Shown here in pieces: positions 23,045 to 34,426 of a DNA stretch of 64,000 bases. Each line of letters starts with the position of its first letter. Position 1 is the first letter of the stretch. The notes beneath the pieces were generated by a model that saw only the letters and a list, made by a program, of their open reading frames with translations, had not been told where the DNA came from and did not search any database. Made by a program: the position numbers and the translations under genes. This DNA comes from Pyrrhoderma lamaoense (Eukaryota; Basidiomycota; Agaricomycetes; Hymenochaetales; Hymenochaetaceae): positions 3,162,001-3,226,000 of the forward strand of contig NBAZ01000001.1 of NCBI GenBank assembly GCA_002794735.1, written 5' to 3'.

Positions 23045-24541
23045 GGTCTCAGTCAAAAAAATCGCAGCAAAATAATATGAAACCGGGTAAGAGATAGGCT
23101 GGTTATGAGTTAAAGGGCCAAAAGAGGCACTCTAATCGGACTAAAGACATTGAAGGGAAGGGCTGTGTATTAAAATCGTGTAATCATTAAATCAACTGAT
23201 TAGCGCTGGTGCATGCTATTAATATACAAATTATAGTACGAAAATATCAATTCGCTTGCTCGTCGCGATTGGTGTGATTCTTCTTCATATGATGTCAAGA
23301 TACAGTTCGTAATATACGTGTTACAGAAGGTATTGTCGGGGATAAATGATTGCAATCTCTGGTGGTGACTACAGACACCACCAGAGATAAGCCAATACGG
23401 TGAGACTGACTTGATCTATATCTGTAGTTCATGCAACGGTTATAATTATCATCTTTGTTGCTTCAGATGCTCTGTAAATCCAAGGAAGAGTCTGCGGAGC
23501 ATACGTGAAATCGGGTAATCCTTGAGGAATAAACTTGGAGTAAGTCACTTCGAATGATGTTTGAGGCTATCAGTAGGTAAATGATGTCGAACACTGGAGA
23601 TGTGTCAGTATATTAATCCCATGGAACCCGAATAAAAGACCATATACAAACAACTTACTAATCAACGGTGGAGACCCGCTTTGATATCTATTATGCAGAT
23701 AGTGAGTGCATGTAGTGGTTCAACTTGAGAAATAAAATCGCTTGGACTGAAAGAAGGTAACAGGTCGTAATTACTGCTGTTTCCCTTGTAGCAGGGACGT
23801 TAGATTGATAGTGGCAAGAGGCGGAAATACCTGCCCCTTTATACTTTTCGCATATCCTTTGCCTTTCTCAGCCAGAGTTACATTTACATGCTACGCATGC
23901 TATTATGTTGTTAAGGATGCTTTGGATTCTCGGGGAGAAACGATAATAACGTAAATTTGATAACATGGTATTGGAGTTTTTCTGTAATGACAAGGAGAAT
24001 TATATTTCCGTCTAGATAAGATGAAAGGCATTATTGCAACCCTTTGTTACGGGAAAAATGTAAAGCCGTTAGAATAACTGCGTTCAGGAAGCAAATGTGC
24101 TTTTCGACTGCTAGGAGCTATTAGAACTAAACTCTTAGTTCAATGGAAGCTTACTAGTTTTTTTATCCGTGCTTTTCATCTAATAGCTGGCCATAATTCC
24201 ACTTTCAGGGACCCCTTGTGGTAATATTCAGTACTAAATATGTTATTTTACTTTGCAAGAAATTAAAGCGCTATGTTAAAATGGGATAGAAACAAAAAGA
24301 GTGTGCTTCTTTGTTTTTTTTCACGATTCGAACCAGTAGCCTGTGTAGATGCATGTCAATTTCCTCTTCACGTATAGTGTGAAAAATGTCTGCAACATTT
24401 GATTATTGGTTCATGATCAGAAATCTATTCTTTCAAGTATATACTACAACAGTAGTACTTATACAACATCATGTTACAGCACCGAATATGAGTTAGAGTG
24501 TGATGCATGTATTCAACAAAAGGAGTTCAATTTTTCGACTA
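23045..24541. other. gene-poor stretch with hairpin and one weak candidate exon
   Basis: About 1.5 kb of A+T-rich sequence. It contains a perfect 13-bp inverted repeat at 23355-23388. A weak exon-like frame on the minus strand at 23429-23566 follows a branch-point-like CTACTGAT and TAG acceptor. A TATAAA on the minus strand near 23855 could serve it. No complete gene could be built. Confidence 0.35.
23355..23388. repeat. perfect 13-bp inverted repeat (hairpin)
   Basis: The arm ATCTCTGGTGGTG at 23355-23367 is matched exactly by its reverse complement at 23376-23388 around an 8-nt loop (ACTACAGA). It lies in gene-free DNA upstream of the third DUF6699 gene. Confidence 0.8.
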
Positions 24542-25654
24542 TCAGTCATCCAGTCTCAAATTCTTTGTACGGTCTCGGAGCCTGTCTTCTACATCCTTGT
24601 TTCGTTTCTGTAAGGCTTCTACTCTCTCTTCTTTTGTTGCATCATACGAAACTAGTGTTTGATTGAAGCTAGTGATGATGCAGTTATAAAATAAGGCAAT
24701 ATGCTTATAGGATAACCTGTATAGACTTACGGGTTTTCTGGTGATTTCTGGAATTGTTTGAATAGTAGTTCCTAATAGTAGCATCGTATCAGTCAAGCAT
24801 TAAGAGTTTCTGTATAGGCTAGATGGCATACCTTGTACTGATTAAGCCTAAGTCCGGGATGCTAAAGAAATTACAATAAATCCCCGTCATGCATAAGTCA
24901 TTATATATACTCACATCTTCCTTGATTTTCGGAAGCTCGCGATCTTGATAGGCCTCAAAAGCTGCCTATATTGATATAGATATATTTGAGTGAGTCATTC
25001 TGAGTGATTATATCTTGTAACCTTACCTTGAACCGACGCTACAATTCTCATAGTCAGATTCGTTTGTTCATAAGTCTTAGTTGATTGATATACACATACC
25101 TCAGGGTGCTTCTCCAAGGATGCAGCTTGCTGTCCTACACTGGCCTTATCCTTCTTTGCGTTGATGACTTCCATCATCTCCAGGGCATCATCAATTCCCG
25201 TTGCGGAGAATGACTCGATCTCAGCAGGAGGTGCGTCTTTAGTCATAGAAGCCGGACCAGATGCAGAAGCAATACCACCTCCAGCAGCGATTGCTCCAGG
25301 CCCAGCAGGCTTCGAATCTGCCGCTTTCTTCTTCGCACCTCCCTTCGCAGGCTTGGGTTTGCTAGGAGCAGACGCCTCTTCTTCAGCCAGCAATCGCTCC
25401 CGTTCTGCCTTAGCAGCTAACGCTTCCTTTCGCTTTGCCTCTTTATCATCTTTGGAGCTTTTACCTTTAGCTCCATCTTCCCATTTTGCAGCTTCTGCTT
25501 TCTCCTACAGTGAGCATTGAGTAAACTATCGAGGAAGAATAGGTTATATTTTTGTTACCTTTGCCTCCTGAGCCGCTTGCTGTTTCTTGATTTCGTTCTC
25601 TGCTTTCTTTGCCCTTCCGGACTCTTTCTTTGCGTTACCTCCTTTTGGTGCCAT
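24542..25654 (-). CDS. CCDC124/Oxs1 family ribosome-associated coiled-coil protein
   Basis: Homologue of human CCDC124, a small basic protein that binds idle ribosomes and aids their recovery. The start at 25654 reads MAPKGGNAKKESGRAKKAEN, the characteristic Lys/Ala-rich N-terminus. A charged coiled coil follows (KEALAAKAERERLLAEEEAS), then an Ala/Pro/Lys-rich linker (KPKPAKGGAKKKAADSK). The conserved part is IDDALEMMEVINAKKD, KASVGQQAASLEKHPE, RRFKAAF, AYQDRELPKIKEDHPGLRLN, QYKDMLFKQFQKSPENPFN, ending RLRDRTKNLRLDD at 24542. At least six exons, some very short. No frame damage seen. The C-terminal HPG.R..Q....FK.F.KSPENP block makes the family call firm. Confidence 0.82.
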
Positions 25655-27143
25655 GTACTTGAGTGATATCTTTAGATGAGGAATAAGGGCGAGGGGTCAG
25701 ATCATCAAATTGTGAAGTCAGGTGAGCACAGCCACGATCTTATCTTATCAGTTATCACTCTTACATCACAATTATTTCGCCTCGTTAATCAATTTCACCA
25801 CCACCGTTCGCTAAAACACTACATCAGATTATGTGCACACAGAATTGTTTGGTAACGGTAAGACTTCTCATTTTCACTTCTTTGTACCAGTGAAAATGGA
25901 AGCAGCCTAAATACATGTGAATGAGTAGGCTTTTCCTTGATATTTCTGCTTCAGACATAAATAGGCGACTACACGGGACATCTAATTAAAATTTCTCAAG
26001 AGTTTGTTACATATTATAAGCTGAGCTAGAAGATTTCTGCTTTTGAGATCCGGTGGTCCGAGGTATCTACATATGCAACTTTGCATCCTCCAAGAACCCG
26101 GCTATCAACATCCCAAGTTACTGACACCTTGGCTTTTCTAATGTCTCCGCGTTATGAACATGTTCTCGGAATGTCTTCTCCTCCGATTCCACAACATATC
26201 ACCCAACCCCAGGGGCTGGTCAAACTTAAAATCTAAGGGCAATGCTCAATGACGTTCTATAATGCTGACGCATTCGGTGCTCGAGAAAGTCCGACTATGA
26301 ACTAACGCTATTGAGATTGATTTCAGAAGTTAGTTATTTCTTAAAGAAGTATTTGTAAATTATTCATCCGCAAGACTTGGACTTACAGTGAGCAGATTAT
26401 GCATTTATATGATGAAATACCTGTAAATGACTCCCTACATGTATAGAGTTGAATATTGTAGTTAAACAGCTATTAGAATACAAACAGAGCGATCTGTAGA
26501 GAGCTAAATCATCCAGGCCCTCGCATGTTGTTAACGGATAAGAGTATACTAGCAATATGCGGATACAGATAGGACATATACGGATTCTTCTGACAGGAGA
26601 TATCTAAGATGTTTGAGTTTATCCGAAGTGCAACATATGTTGTTTATCCTCCACTGTTTCCAAAGCGTGGAGCAAATGTTCAATATGAACCTTCCAAAGA
26701 TATGAACTATCAAACTTAGTGATCATCAGCGAGAGTCCTTTTGAGTAATTAAAGGGTATTCATGAGCACTCTTTCCCCTTAGAGTATGAATAAGACTTCA
26801 TAAAACCATTACACACACAGTGATGCGCAACCTTTATGTGATATGTAAAACAAATCAAATATCTTGTCCTATGTTGTTTCACTCTCATACAATACATGTT
26901 ACTATCTCTAATAGGAATTTGTGATACATATCACAAGACAAATGACGAACGAATTCCAATAAGATCACATTTTTCAGATTTATCCCTAGAACAACTATTC
27001 AGTAATTTCTGGCAGTGGCCTAGCTTGAAATTGCTGTCTTCCCGATAATAAGCTTCAAATGCTCTGTGTGATATGTGAGGGGATTATTCATGAATGCTAC
27101 TGATTACTTTGGATAACTAAGGTATACTATTAAGTTGCTTTAA
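25655..27143. other. gene-poor stretch
   Basis: About 1.5 kb between two minus-strand genes. The first 150 bp would be the CCDC124 promoter. A 68-codon open frame without an early ATG lies on the plus strand at 26030-26236. Otherwise it is A+T-rich with nothing recognised. Confidence 0.35.
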
Positions 27144-28345
27144 TTATTTCGATTCATCCTTCAGATCAAGGGCTTCTTTTTCGTCCGCTAGTGCTTTAGT
27201 TTATATTAGAGACAACCGTACCAAGAAGAATATAAGCATAAACTTACTTGAGACTACTTTTCCAGATGAAGGATGCTGTCCAACACTCCATCGAACAAAT
27301 TCACTCACAGCAATACCCTGGTTCTCTTCAGAACCTTTGACAATCAGTCCCTTCTCTGTTGCCCATGCATCTAGCACAGATCCGACCGGTTGACCAGCAA
27401 AAGCTCCAGGGAACATATCAAATGATTGACTGTACAATGCGGTTTCCGAGTCCCCGTTTAACTGCCTTATAGACTGGGCATTGAAGCCCACAATTTGTCG
27501 GCAGAGACCTCGTTCTAGTTTCTCGAGTTCTTCTCGGAACGCCTTATCCTGCAAAAACTTCTTCAGGGACGGGCTCTGGAGGTACAAAAGAGACAGAGCT
27601 CCCATGCGACCCAGAGTTCGGTCAATTGGTAAGGAATTGTGCATGTATGAAGCGACACGTAATCCTGCATTAACTTCTGGGGGAGCGGGAGAGAGAACAA
27701 CAGAAACAGCCCGTCGAAGAGTGATGTTTTCTCCAACTTTTGCTATTGCATCACGTATAGCCGTTTGAACTGTTGATGAAGGTGATGCTAGGATTGAGTG
27801 AGATCCTTTTGAATATATGGGGCATCGAGAAGAGATTCGACATTATAAGGTCGCAACAACGTTGGATTTTCTTGAAAGTCAAAAGCTTCCTCGGCATGGT
27901 AAGCGCAGGTATGTGCAATATCAGCACTCAATTTTGCGAATAGATCATTTCTACCGACAAAATCCGTCTCGCAATTGAGTTCGACCATAGCGGCTCGAAC
28001 ACCACCTGTACCTTCTCCTAGACCAGGTGACAAAACGGATACAGCAATTAAGCCCTCCTTTGTCTCCCGTCCACCAACTTTTTCAGCTTTCTTGGCACCA
28101 GACACTTCCAAGTCCTTTTTAATCCATTCCAAGGCAGCGTCAAGGTCATTATTTGTTGCGACAAGAGCTTCCCGAGCTTTCGATATTGAGACTTCTGTCT
28201 GTTTTCTAAGCTCCGCAACGAGCTTTAATGATGCCTTGGGTGATTCACTCGACGAGTAGCTTCTAGTGCTGGCCCAAGTAGCTCTAGGTTTCACAGACTT
28301 CACCGAGGAAGATGATGTAAACCTTCTGAGCTGAATGTTTAGCAT
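27144..28345 (-). CDS. TSF1: mitochondrial translation elongation factor EF-Ts
   Basis: Guanine nucleotide exchange factor for mitochondrial EF-Tu. The start at 28345 (MLNIQLRRFTSSSSV) opens an Arg/Ser-rich mitochondrial presequence. A UBA-like N-terminal domain follows (LVAELRKQTEVSISKAREAL, NNDLDAALEWIKKDL). The signature block is MVELNCETDFVGRNDLFAKL, where the TDFV loop contacts the EF-Tu nucleotide site. The dimerisation/core region follows with ITLRRAVSVV and VASYMHNSLPIDRTLGRMGA. Three exons; the last (LADEKEALDLKDESK) is joined through a GTAAGT donor and ends at TAA 27144. The ATG at 28345 is preferred over the longer upstream frame because it gives a normal presequence and leaves 141 bp to the divergent NAF1 start. 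Confidence 0.92.
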
Positions 28346-28486
28346 TAGGAACTTAGGCTTTTTGCGTGTGCGTTGTAGTGGACTAAGTCGCGGCCAGAGT
28401 GATCGGCGCGAAAAACAAAAAAAGTTCGTGGCTCGGCTCTCAGCCGTACTAATTTCACTTTGTCTCAACGACGGACATTATCCGTA
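28346..28486. promoter_or_regulatory. compact bidirectional promoter, TSF1 / NAF1
   Basis: Only 141 bp separate the start codons of two divergent genes, so transcription in both directions must start within or beyond this segment. No TATA box is visible; an A/T tract and a CGCG patch are present. Confidence 0.55.
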
Positions 28487-30429
28487 ATGTTCAAGGCACC
28501 CTCAAGTATTCCTCAAGACCTGCTTCTTATACAGGACTTAATATCGGAGCCTGTTCTTGTATCACCATTAATATCATCTGATAGAAAACACGAAAAATTT
28601 GAGTCTTCGAGTTCTACAGCTACTACCAGCTCTGATTGCGACTCCTCTGAGGATGAAACTGACAGTGAAGAAGTGGATGTTGTAGAGGTCTGCTAACGAA
28701 GGACACAGATGACGTTGAAGATTTGGAGTGAATTTTATTTTCTCTCTCTTTGTCTCCGAGCTAACCAGGTTTATCTGTATATGCGTTTGTGTTCATGTAG
28801 AGAACGACCTCTCACCCCTTCCTCTTCCTGTTCCGAATCATCGGATAGTTCCGACTCTGACGACTCTGATGGCATAGATCAAGATGAGAAACCGAAACAA
28901 ACGTTCAAAGAAGAACCTTGCTATGACGAAGAAGAAGATGAAGGCGGAAACGTCTCATTCAATCAGGTTTTACGGACTAAAAATGAGCTGCTAGAGGCTA
29001 AAATTGTCGTACCTGATATAACGGAAGTTGATTCTGCAGAACCTCTGGAGAGAATAGGTGAAATAATGAGTATAATTGGAGACACTGTAATTGTCAAGGG
29101 GCTCGCCTCTGCAAATGAGGACAGAGCCTCCGAATTTGCTTTAGACTCCGAAAGTTTACTTGTGTTCGAAGATCGGAGGGTCCTGGGATTTGTGCGTTTC
29201 ATGGCCTCTACGGTATTGCTTTTGACTCACCTTTTTATTCTAGGTTCACGAAACATTTGGCCCGACATATCAACCCTTTTATCAGGTCAAGTTTCCTTCA
29301 GCTTCTTGTATTGACCTAGAGGGTATCAAAGCCTCACGCCTAGTTTTTCATGTTCCCCGCCGCAGCAATTTTGTCTTCCCGAGCCAGTTAAAAAAACTAA
29401 AAGGCAGTGACGCTAGCAATGTCTACGACGAGGAAGTCGCTGCAGATGAAGCGGAGTTTTCTGATGATGAGGCTGAAGCGGAGTACAAAAAGCAGAAGAA
29501 AAGAAAGTTAGTTTTTTGTTCTTTAATGCTCCGGTATCCTATTTCTCAAGGGTTAACAATTTTCATAGGCGGGAAGAAAATCGTGCCTCTTCGATCGCTT
29601 CCTCTCGTAATACTACTCCTATTCCATCACAAATGTATGACCAGGAACTCAATGATCAGGCGATACTCAGTGCTTCTCCATTTGCAGAGTATGGTCCATA
29701 TGATATAGATACGAAGCCTGGTCCATCTAGACCAGCTCCTTTACCTTATGATGACCCATACCAGGACAGTTCGGGAGATTTGGGCTCTCATATGGAACTT
29801 GCTACAAGATCAACACCAAATTATCTCAACCAGGAGCAAAGAGAAAATCGACAACATATCAACTCTCAAGGAAATACTCGTGACAGGGTTCTGGAAGAGG
29901 GAGAGGACGAGGGAGAGGACGTAGTCGGGGAGGTTCTAGATATGGTACAGACCGCAGGAACTTTTCTGGCCAACATGGGGGAAACCGCGAATACCAATCA
30001 AATATGCATCACAATAATTTCCAGAGGGCAACACACTCCCCTCAAACTACTGACCAAGTTGTTAATGGTACTTCTTTTGTCAATCAGTATCCTTCAACTT
30101 CAAGCCAAACTCCTATGTTAGATGGCTCTTGGCCTCATTATGGTCTACCATACAATTCCTACGGAATGCAGATGTCACAGCAGCAAAACTCTCATATTCA
30201 ACCTCACTTCAATCCGCGATTCGCTCAGTTTTATGGCCTCAATACGAATCTAACACCTAATCAGGCCTATAACTCATATTCTCCTTCTTCACCCAATGTG
30301 AATGACTTTGGTTATGCACAAAACTTTACGCCGGGCTTTAACTGGTCGCAGAATGATAGCTCATCCAGTTCAACCAATGCCACTCTACAACTAGAGGTTG
30401 AACAAGATTACAGCTCACAACAACGATGA
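28487..30429 (+). CDS. NAF1: H/ACA snoRNP assembly factor NAF1
   Basis: Nuclear assembly factor that holds the Gar1 position during box H/ACA RNP biogenesis (pseudouridylation, telomerase RNA). The N-terminus is Ser/Asp/Glu-rich (SDCDSSEDETDSEEVD; SDSSDSDDSDGIDQDE). The Gar1/Naf1 beta-barrel follows: LERIGEIMSIIGDTVIVKGL, LDSESLLVFEDRRVLGFV, HETFGPTYQPFYQVKFP, then the Naf1-type extension SRLVFHVPRRSNFVFPSQL. The C-terminus has a Gly-Arg-rich patch and a long Asn/Gln/Ser/Tyr-rich tail (NPRFAQFYGLNTNLTPNQAY) ending at 30429. The frame breaks at the G run 29886-29888: before it the frame is coding (QINSQGNTRDR-type), after it the GR patch and tail continue one base over. The join between exon 1 (ending near 28682) and exon 2 is not fully settled. 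Confidence 0.87.
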
Positions 30430-30915
30430 TAATAAGTAAATTAGAAAATGAATGTATTTTAATTGTCTTTAACTTGCGTCGTTTCAATTTTAATATAAAC
30501 AAGTTTTTGGTGTCCCAATCTTCCTTGTACTGTTACTTGTATTGAAGCGAGTTTTAGCTAGAGTCGCGGCTGTGTCTCGTTCATGTCTCCGTTATAATAA
30601 GTATCGACTCTCCAACTGTTTCCCCATCTTCATCCTGGGGCATATAACTGCATTGTTCTTTCTTTGTTTCCTAGGGTCCATTGTTGCGTCTGAAGTCCGT
30701 TTTTACGGTAGGTAGAGGTGGTCTTTTGTTCAAGACATCATCTCGAGCATATCAAAGAGTTCCTAACTGTTTACCCCGTAAAAACTCGTATGACGCGTTT
30801 TCTTTACATATATGATATTTTGAAGCTGAAATAAGTCCTTTCAAGTCGGTGCAAAGCTTGAGGGGAAGCTTGGTAGTGGAGATAAAGCTTTGAGACACAT
30901 ATACACGACTCAGCT
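30430..30915. promoter_or_regulatory. intergenic region, NAF1 3' end to next promoter
   Basis: About 490 bp between two plus-strand genes, T-rich near the NAF1 end. No TATA box that I trust and no gene. Confidence 0.35.
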
Positions 30916-33900
30916 ATGCAAGAAGGGCTTTCGAAGAAAGCGCAGGGAAAGCGTGCAGCACGGAATACAGTAACAATTGGAACTCAGAGTACAGAGAGGA
31001 ATAAAACACCAGTTGCTGTATCTCCAGCACCGGAAGGCGAGGTGGATGCAGAAGGTCTGAGGCGTATTGTGAATAGACGTGTCCAGCCTTCCCGTGCACG
31101 CCGGGAGGATTCTCAACGCAAATAGGGACTAGCGAGATAGATATGAACATTTTGGACATGCTTAAAAGGGCAGGTTCGTGAATATGCTATTAAAAGCCTG
31201 GCGGATACGCTGAACATTTGATACCGTGTCGTATATTCACAGGAGAAAATGAGCCACTCATACCTACCCGAACGGTCTTCATTCTCACAACAAACTCAAA
31301 GCTAGCCCAGGCGGATCTTCGATAACATTGGTCTAAATGAAATCGCGAACGAACGATATTTCGATCGACCAGAAGTGATAAAAGCGTGCAAGGAACAACA
31401 AAACATACAAATACCATGTTTTAAGGAACTAGAGGACAATCGTCTAGTAGTAAATAGGTTCAGATCAAGAACAGGAGAAGGTGTAAGTCTTTTCTATTGT
31501 CTGATGGCAAGTAGTATCTAAATAGGATATCAGGAACACCCGGATTTACTGGATGCAGCGTTTGAAAAAAGACATCGGAGACATGAATTAGTCGAAAAGC
31601 GACAACGATTACGAGAAAAGGAGAAATTACAACATGAGCATTACAAGTTAAAAGAACGGATCGAACAACTGCGATCAATGGATTATAACGCGTTCCTTTC
31701 TCTCCCAAGTAACTATTTCGACCACCTGGAGGCATCGAACGATATGGACTATCCAGACGTTCCGGATCTTGGACCAAGCACCTCTGCTACGCTACATGAG
31801 GGTGAAAGGAGACGTCGACTTATGCTGGGTGTTGCTTCATCCTTGGAGGAGCGGTATAGGACCTTATTACCTCCATCGGAGAAGAAACCTGCCCAAGGAC
31901 ATCGTACAGGTAGTGTCTCTGCTGAGCCCAGTATTCTAGATGAAGAAAATCATCATCTGGAGGAATCGGCTCAGTCAAACCATAGAGCTTCGTCTTCTGG
32001 AAAAGCCAGATTAACGACTCCGAAGATACCTGACAAACTACACGCAGAACCATTGCAAGCAACTCCTATGGGAGTAGACAACGGAAACGCAAATATTGAG
32101 ATGACCCAATCCCCTCCTGAGTCCGGTCTGTCTACGCGGACTAGGAAATCGAGGATGCGACAGATCATAGCAACGCCTACAGAACCATTGTCATCTTCTA
32201 TGTCTACCCCTAACCATGGTGCTTCAACTATGGATGTAGAACAACCGACCTCCATATCCTCGCATATGTCGAACCCTAAACCGAATATTCTTCCAACTCA
32301 GATCTACTAAGGTCACCATCAACTCGAGCCGGATCTAGTGTACGACAAGAGTACGCCTCTTTACATGACGCTCTGAATCACGTCAATTCCGATTATAGCT
32401 CTGTTACTAAGCAGAATCAATCGAAGCCTAAATCAAGTCGATCAAGGGCAGACGCTGAAAAGAACACTAGAAGTCTGTTCACTACCGAGCCACTTCCCCT
32501 TCGGTCAACTGCTCGCTCTAGTAAGGACTCTAATGCGGTCCACGAACCAAATTCAACAGGAAGAAAGGAGGAAACAAACAACCAAAATCCGCCGCAGAGC
32601 CCCTATGAGACACCTAGATCACCCTCATCTCATGTTTCTCCTGAACATGGGCCTATAACGAGAAATACACCGCCAAAAGTTCCAAACTGGATAGATACAA
32701 ATGTCGTTTATCCATTCCCTCCTGGTTCCACATTATCTCATCCTCGTATAGATGAGCAAACTACCCAGCAAGATGTTTCACTGTCCTCTGTTCCAAATGG
32801 GAAATTGATCATATCTACGAATTTGCCTGCTGCCGAGTTTTCACCGTCTTACTCTGAGATAGATGACTCGTCCCAGCATGCATACAACTCCGGACCACCT
32901 TCGTATAGCCCTACGGAGCCAAACCCTCCAGAATCAAGGGAAATACTAAAAGGTGTTTATACGGAACTAAGTACTGAAAACGATCCACGCTCCGATTCAG
33001 TTAACGAGCCTCCACGAAAGAGGACCCGCCGTCTGTCTGTTTCTGGCTCTTCTGGCACTAATGCACACCCTTTTCATGGCGACCTACAATCATATCCGTT
33101 TTCAATACACGATTTTACTAATACTTCACAACTTTCCTCTTTCAATTATGCACAATTGTCGTCAAGAGGCCCTCATAATACATTTATTTCACCATACAGG
33201 GGTTCTACTACACTTGCATCACAATCTACAGACTCATTGGATAGGAATCAAGTTGTCCCTCAGTCCCCGAGTGAGACCGGTACTCCATCATCTGTGAACG
33301 TCGGATCTGAAGTACCTAATAACCGCTTGCTAGAGTCGAGATCCCAATCTCCTACAGCAGAAATGCATCCCTTAACACAGAGTAATCGCAGCAAGGCGGA
33401 TAATCTTGACTTGCCAAACACAGAAATCGAGGTTGAAGTTATTCATGATACAGTCGTCGATGAGCTATCCTATCTCAACGAAACCGAGACTAGTATTAAT
33501 GGCGTTAATATACTAGGAGGTTCTTCTACGGATGATCATGAAGTAAACATAAAGGACGAGCAAGTAACAGTCTCCGAGGTTGTAGTTACTGAACAAGGAA
33601 AGGCTAAAGGAAAGAAGAAAGCTCGAAATCGCGGAATGGGCCGAGAACGCGGACGAGAAGGGCAATCTGAGAAAGTCAGAACCGAAAGTGTAGATGATAG
33701 TCCTAAGCAGACCTCCGAGCCACAGAGTAAAAATATCGGAAAATTGTCAAAAGCACCGTCCGTTTTGACATTGAGAGAGCCTATCGCCCCTACAGAAGAT
33801 ATTACCAAATATCTACCGATGGTTGACTACGATAGTTATGTCGCCGTTGCCCTTAATACAAACGATCCCGGTCCGTTCCGCAAAGCCCGATCTCTTCTTG

Positions 33901-34136
33901 TGAATATTTCGAGACATAACGATACGGGCAAGTCCTCACGTACCATAAAGCCCTTTGGCGCTGACCTTCCGGTATTTGAGGACATGGAGTTCGCAATTCC
34001 TGTGTACTTGCGCTGGGAAACGGAACCTAGGGACCTTGAAAAGGGAAAGAGCTTTAGCTTTTCTCACCATATCTCTGATGGTCCTCAAAACACAGGAATC
34101 CACAACGTTTTGGAGGGTGTTCCAGATATGGAGTGA
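30916..34136 (+). CDS. large nuclear-type protein with basic coiled coil, unrecognised family
   Basis: I do not recognise a family with certainty. The start at 30916 opens a basic segment (LSKKAQGKRAARNTV; IVNRRVQPSRARRE). After a short intron comes TRTVFILTTNSKLA and a helical block with RYFDRPEVIKACKEQQ and NRLVVNRFRSRTGEGYQEHP. A highly charged coiled coil follows (RHRRHELVEKRQRLREKEK; YKLKERIEQLRSMDYNAFL). About 600 residues of Ser/Pro/Thr-rich low complexity include basic KKKARNRGMGRERGRE near 33620. A folded C-terminal block ends the protein (YLPMVDYDSYVAVAL; DLPVFEDMEFAIPVYLRWE). The coiled coil ending in LRSMD resembles the SAS4-type domain of chromatin-silencing proteins, but this is only a resemblance. 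Frame breaks at 31120-31122, 31306-31308 and 32288-32289 must be allowed for. Confidence 0.65.
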
Positions 34137-34426
34137 TATCATTATTTGGACCTTCTTTCTCTTGAACACGAATTTTATTACTACTGTTATTTGTTTTTTC
34201 TTGTAATTCCTCCGTTTCCCCCATTTGATGTGCTTGTAATTTTAAAATGTGCCATTACCATCAGTTCGTTCTGTGTTTATACATTATCTTTAACGTTTGA
34301 TATGCCAATTGAAACTGTGTGCTATTTTCGACAGGGCTTTAGAAGCTGCTGATCTGAGAGAAGGCTATGCAATTATGGAGATGTATTGTACTAAACATGG
34401 GGCTATGGTATCAATCACCCGGTAAT

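Noticed and set aside
23429..23566. Small mating pheromone precursor
   Set aside because: The frame ends TVA-stop without the cysteine of a CaaX box.
24321..24350. tRNA-like GGTTCGAATC on the minus strand
   Set aside because: The flanking bases do not pair as a T-arm and no acceptor, D or anticodon stem can be drawn.
29880..29895. Programmed ribosomal frameshifting at the frame breaks
   Set aside because: The sites share no slippery heptamer or pause structure, occur in many gene classes and sometimes three per gene.
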